Positions 5,337 to 6,477 of a stretch of DNA of 6,477 bases are shown here, in pieces (the stretch's first letter is position 1; each line of letters starts with the position of its first letter). The notes under the pieces are model-generated. The model was not told where the DNA came from. It was given only the letters and a program-made list of their open reading frames with translations, and made no database searches. Origin of the DNA: Desulfobacteraceae bacterium (GTDB lineage Bacteria; Desulfobacterota; Syntrophobacteria; BM002); assembly GCA_002899795.1 (NCBI GenBank), contig PPDG01000214.1, forward strand, positions 1-6,477. The letters run 5' to 3'. The position numbers were made by a program, and so were the translations under genes.

Positions 5337-6281
5337 TTACTTCATGGATGAAAAAATTTTATTGATCTTCTCTTTAATAACGCGCTCAGCAATGGCTGAC
5401 AAGCGTTCCTCCACCAGCCGGGCTACCAGCGCTTCAATCTTCTCGGTCAGCAAATCAGCCAACTCTTCTTCAGAACCGCTTTTAGTGGCCGCCTCACCCG
5501 TATTTTTGCCTGCCCCTTCATCCTGTAATTGCACGTCGCCAAGCAGATCTTCTGAAATCCACTCGTCAACGACAACCGGTTCGGCAGCGGTCGCGGTCTC
5601 TTCTCCGGACTGCAAGTCCATTTCCAGTTCTTCAAAGAGATCTTTGGAGAACTCCTTCTCCTCGGCATTCGGTTCTGCAGCGGCAGCCCCATCTCCCGCG
5701 GACTTAAAATCCTTTTCCAAATCGTCAAAGAGATCCTCGGATAGCTGATCTTCTAAGACCGGAGACTTCTTAGGTTCCTTTTTTTGCGCTGGCACCGCCT
5801 TCTTTTCAAGAAGTTTTGATGCATCCACTTCACGGGTGGCGAGAAGTTCGTCTAAAGCGTTGGCAATGTCTTCATCCACCTCCTCCTTGCTCGTCTCTGT
5901 TGCAGGTGGACTTCCGGCGTCTGTCGACGCCTCCTTAGCCAACATGGCTTCAACTTCACCCTCAGCGTCACTCATGGCATCCAGTGCAGCTTGTGCCTGA
6001 TTATCCGCAGGCTCGTCTTCAGGTGGAGGGCCATCCGACTCTCCGAACAAATCCATGTCCAGTTCCAGGCTGTCCATCCCCATTGCCCCGTCATTGAGGA
6101 TAATTGTCGACACCTCTCTGTCAGGGGTTTGATCATCCAAGATAGGCCCAGTCACTTCCACAACGTCCGCCAGGTTAGCGACCTCGGTATCAATGGTATC
6201 GAGGAGAAAATCAAGTTTTTTAGTAGTTTCCTTTTTAGGACTACTGTTCTTAAGTTCACTGTTTGAGGAACTGCTGCTCAT
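5337..6281 (-). CDS. Acidic, low-complexity repeat protein with C-terminal helical domain (PopZ-like layout)
   Basis: This 314-residue protein is not recognised as a named family. A Ser-rich, basic N-terminus (1-22) leads into a short helix (LDFLLDTIDTEVANLADVV, 23-41). A long Asp/Glu/Ala/Pro-rich stretch follows and is almost certainly disordered. Residues 180-272 are three 31-residue repeats, each starting (L/F/I)S(E/K)DL(F/L) and followed by acidic residues, with an earlier relic (MDLFGE) at 76-81. The last 40 residues (ELADLLTEKIEALVARL... to the end) form one or two amphipathic helices rich in Glu, Lys, Leu and Ile. There is no Cys, His or Tyr, and only one Trp (W241). A short N-terminal helix, acidic disordered middle and C-terminal oligomerising helices is the layout of the polar scaffold PopZ, but this is an analogy of architecture, not homology. 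The ATG at 6281 has only a weak ribosome binding site; an overlapping leader ORF lies directly upstream. Signal peptide and membrane helices are absent, so it should be cytoplasmic. Confidence 0.83.
   Translation of the reverse strand: MSSSSSNSELKNSSPKKETTKKLDFLLDTIDTEVANLADVVEVTGPILDDQTPDREVSTIILNDGAMGMDSLELDMDLFGESDGPPPEDEPADNQAQAALDAMSDAEGEVEAMLAKEASTDAGSPPATETSKEEVDEDIANALDELLATREVDASKLLEKKAVPAQKKEPKKSPVLEDQLSEDLFDDLEKDFKSAGDGAAAAEPNAEEKEFSKDLFEELEMDLQSGEETATAAEPVVVDEWISEDLLGDVQLQDEGAGKNTGEAATKSGSEEELADLLTEKIEALVARLVEERLSAIAERVIKEKINKIFSSMK
5466..5744 (-). repeat. Three tandem 93-base (31-residue) coding repeats
   Basis: Within the acidic protein, residues 180-210, 211-241 and 242-272 begin LSEDLFDDLEKDF, FSKDLFEELEMDL and ISEDLLGDVQLQD. 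Units one and two also align further on (AAAAEP and ATAAEP, 13 residues before each unit's end). The spacing is exactly 31 residues twice. The third unit has diverged in its second half. The DNA copies are well diverged, so the duplication is old. Confidence 0.75.
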
Positions 6282-6313
6282 ATTCGTCGTTCCAGAGCCA
6301 AGATCAAGAACAT
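6278..6313 (-). CDS. Possible 11-codon leader ORF overlapping the acidic gene start
   Basis: On the minus strand an ATG at 6313 opens an 11-residue frame (MFLILALERRI) ending in TGA at 6280-6278. This TGA overlaps the acidic gene's ATG as ATGA. It has a better ribosome binding site (AGGGAG, plus-strand 6319-6324, five bases before the ATG) than the main gene, which suggests translational coupling. The frame stays open for about 40 codons further upstream without a clear start, so it could instead be the tail of a decayed ORF. The evidence is only positional. Confidence 0.35.
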   Translation of the reverse strand: MFLILALERRI

Positions 6314-6322
6314 TGAAGCTCC

Positions 6323-6354
6323 CTGCAGCCAGCTGCAGTCCCGCTGAAGCGGGA
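6323..6354. promoter_or_regulatory. Two back-to-back hairpins upstream of the acidic gene
   Basis: CTGCAGC (6323-6329) pairs with GCTGCAG (6332-6338), and TCCCGCT (6339-6345) pairs with AGCGGGA (6348-6354). Both stems are perfect seven-mers and adjoin with no gap. No T tract follows on either strand, so they are not ordinary terminators. The first stem touches the ribosome binding site of the 11-codon leader ORF, so the structure could gate translation of that leader and, by coupling, the acidic protein. Confidence 0.5.
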
Positions 6355-6392
6355 TTCGAAATGTAAGGTATTTAGACCATTTTATTGTAGTT

Positions 6393-6470
6393 CGCTCGCT
6401 AACCCCGCAGCCCCGGCGACGGGATTTCCGCTCCGCTCCAACAAGCTACGGGGAATGCGTTAGCTGAAGC
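6393..6470. repeat. Palindromic intergenic repeat at the window end
   Basis: GCTAAC (6398-6403) pairs with GTTAGC (6459-6464), and CCCGCAGC (6404-6411) pairs with GCTACGGG (6445-6452) with one mismatch, across a small bulge. Inside is a short hairpin CCCG-GCGA-CGGG (6412-6423), closed by a GNRA-type tetraloop. The interior also has a CCGCT CCGCT direct repeat (6428-6437). No protein is evident. It resembles a dispersed extragenic palindrome, possibly continuing past the window. Confidence 0.5.
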
Positions 6471-6477
6471 ATTTTCA

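Overview
The window reads as an accessory-to-housekeeping stretch of a Gram-negative, probably Desulfobacterota (deltaproteobacterial) chromosome. That placement is inferred from the Arg-rich (D/E)RR hexapeptide style of the first protein, the outer-membrane-type lipoprotein, the tandem universal-stress protein and the many palindromic intergenic repeats. It is not proven by any marker gene. There are no rRNA or tRNA genes, no transposase and no CRISPR array.

Layout. Bases 1-2210 are sparsely coding. They hold three small cysteine-rich ORFs on the plus strand: an Arg-rich protein with five cysteines at 136-552, and two zinc-ribbon-like proteins at 877-1011 and 1052-1240. After these comes about 970 bases without a convincing gene. 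This gap contains a strong Rho-independent terminator (1568-1607) with no gene in front of it, a degenerate repeat with 'TTCTGCGGTT' units (about 1619-1765), and a 182-base element (1932-2113). The two ends of that element are a 23-bp imperfect inverted repeat, and its interior folds into further nested stems.

From 2211 the sequence is conventional. A two-domain universal stress protein is followed 95 bases later, on the same strand, by a full-length NhaA Na+/H+ antiporter. Together they suggest a cytoplasmic stress sensor beside an inner-membrane pH/sodium homeostasis antiporter. NhaA converges with a minus-strand lipoprotein of the histidine phosphatase superfamily (4623-5198), whose second catalytic histidine appears to be replaced by Asn. 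Upstream of that, also on the minus strand, lies an acidic, mostly disordered protein (5337-6281) with three exact-length 31-residue repeats and a C-terminal helical segment. It has a PopZ-like layout, but I cannot assign it to a family.

The upstream side of the acidic gene (6282-6477) holds an 11-codon leader-like ORF overlapping its start codon (ATGA), two back-to-back hairpins and a larger palindromic repeat. Short copies of the terminus of the 1932-2113 element (core TCCGGGCTA) recur at 2-14, about 1269-1301 and 5231-5247. The last copy sits between promoter and start codon of the lipoprotein gene. The best candidates for something new are this structured repeat family, the orphan terminator/sRNA region, the leader-ORF arrangement and the acidic repeat protein.
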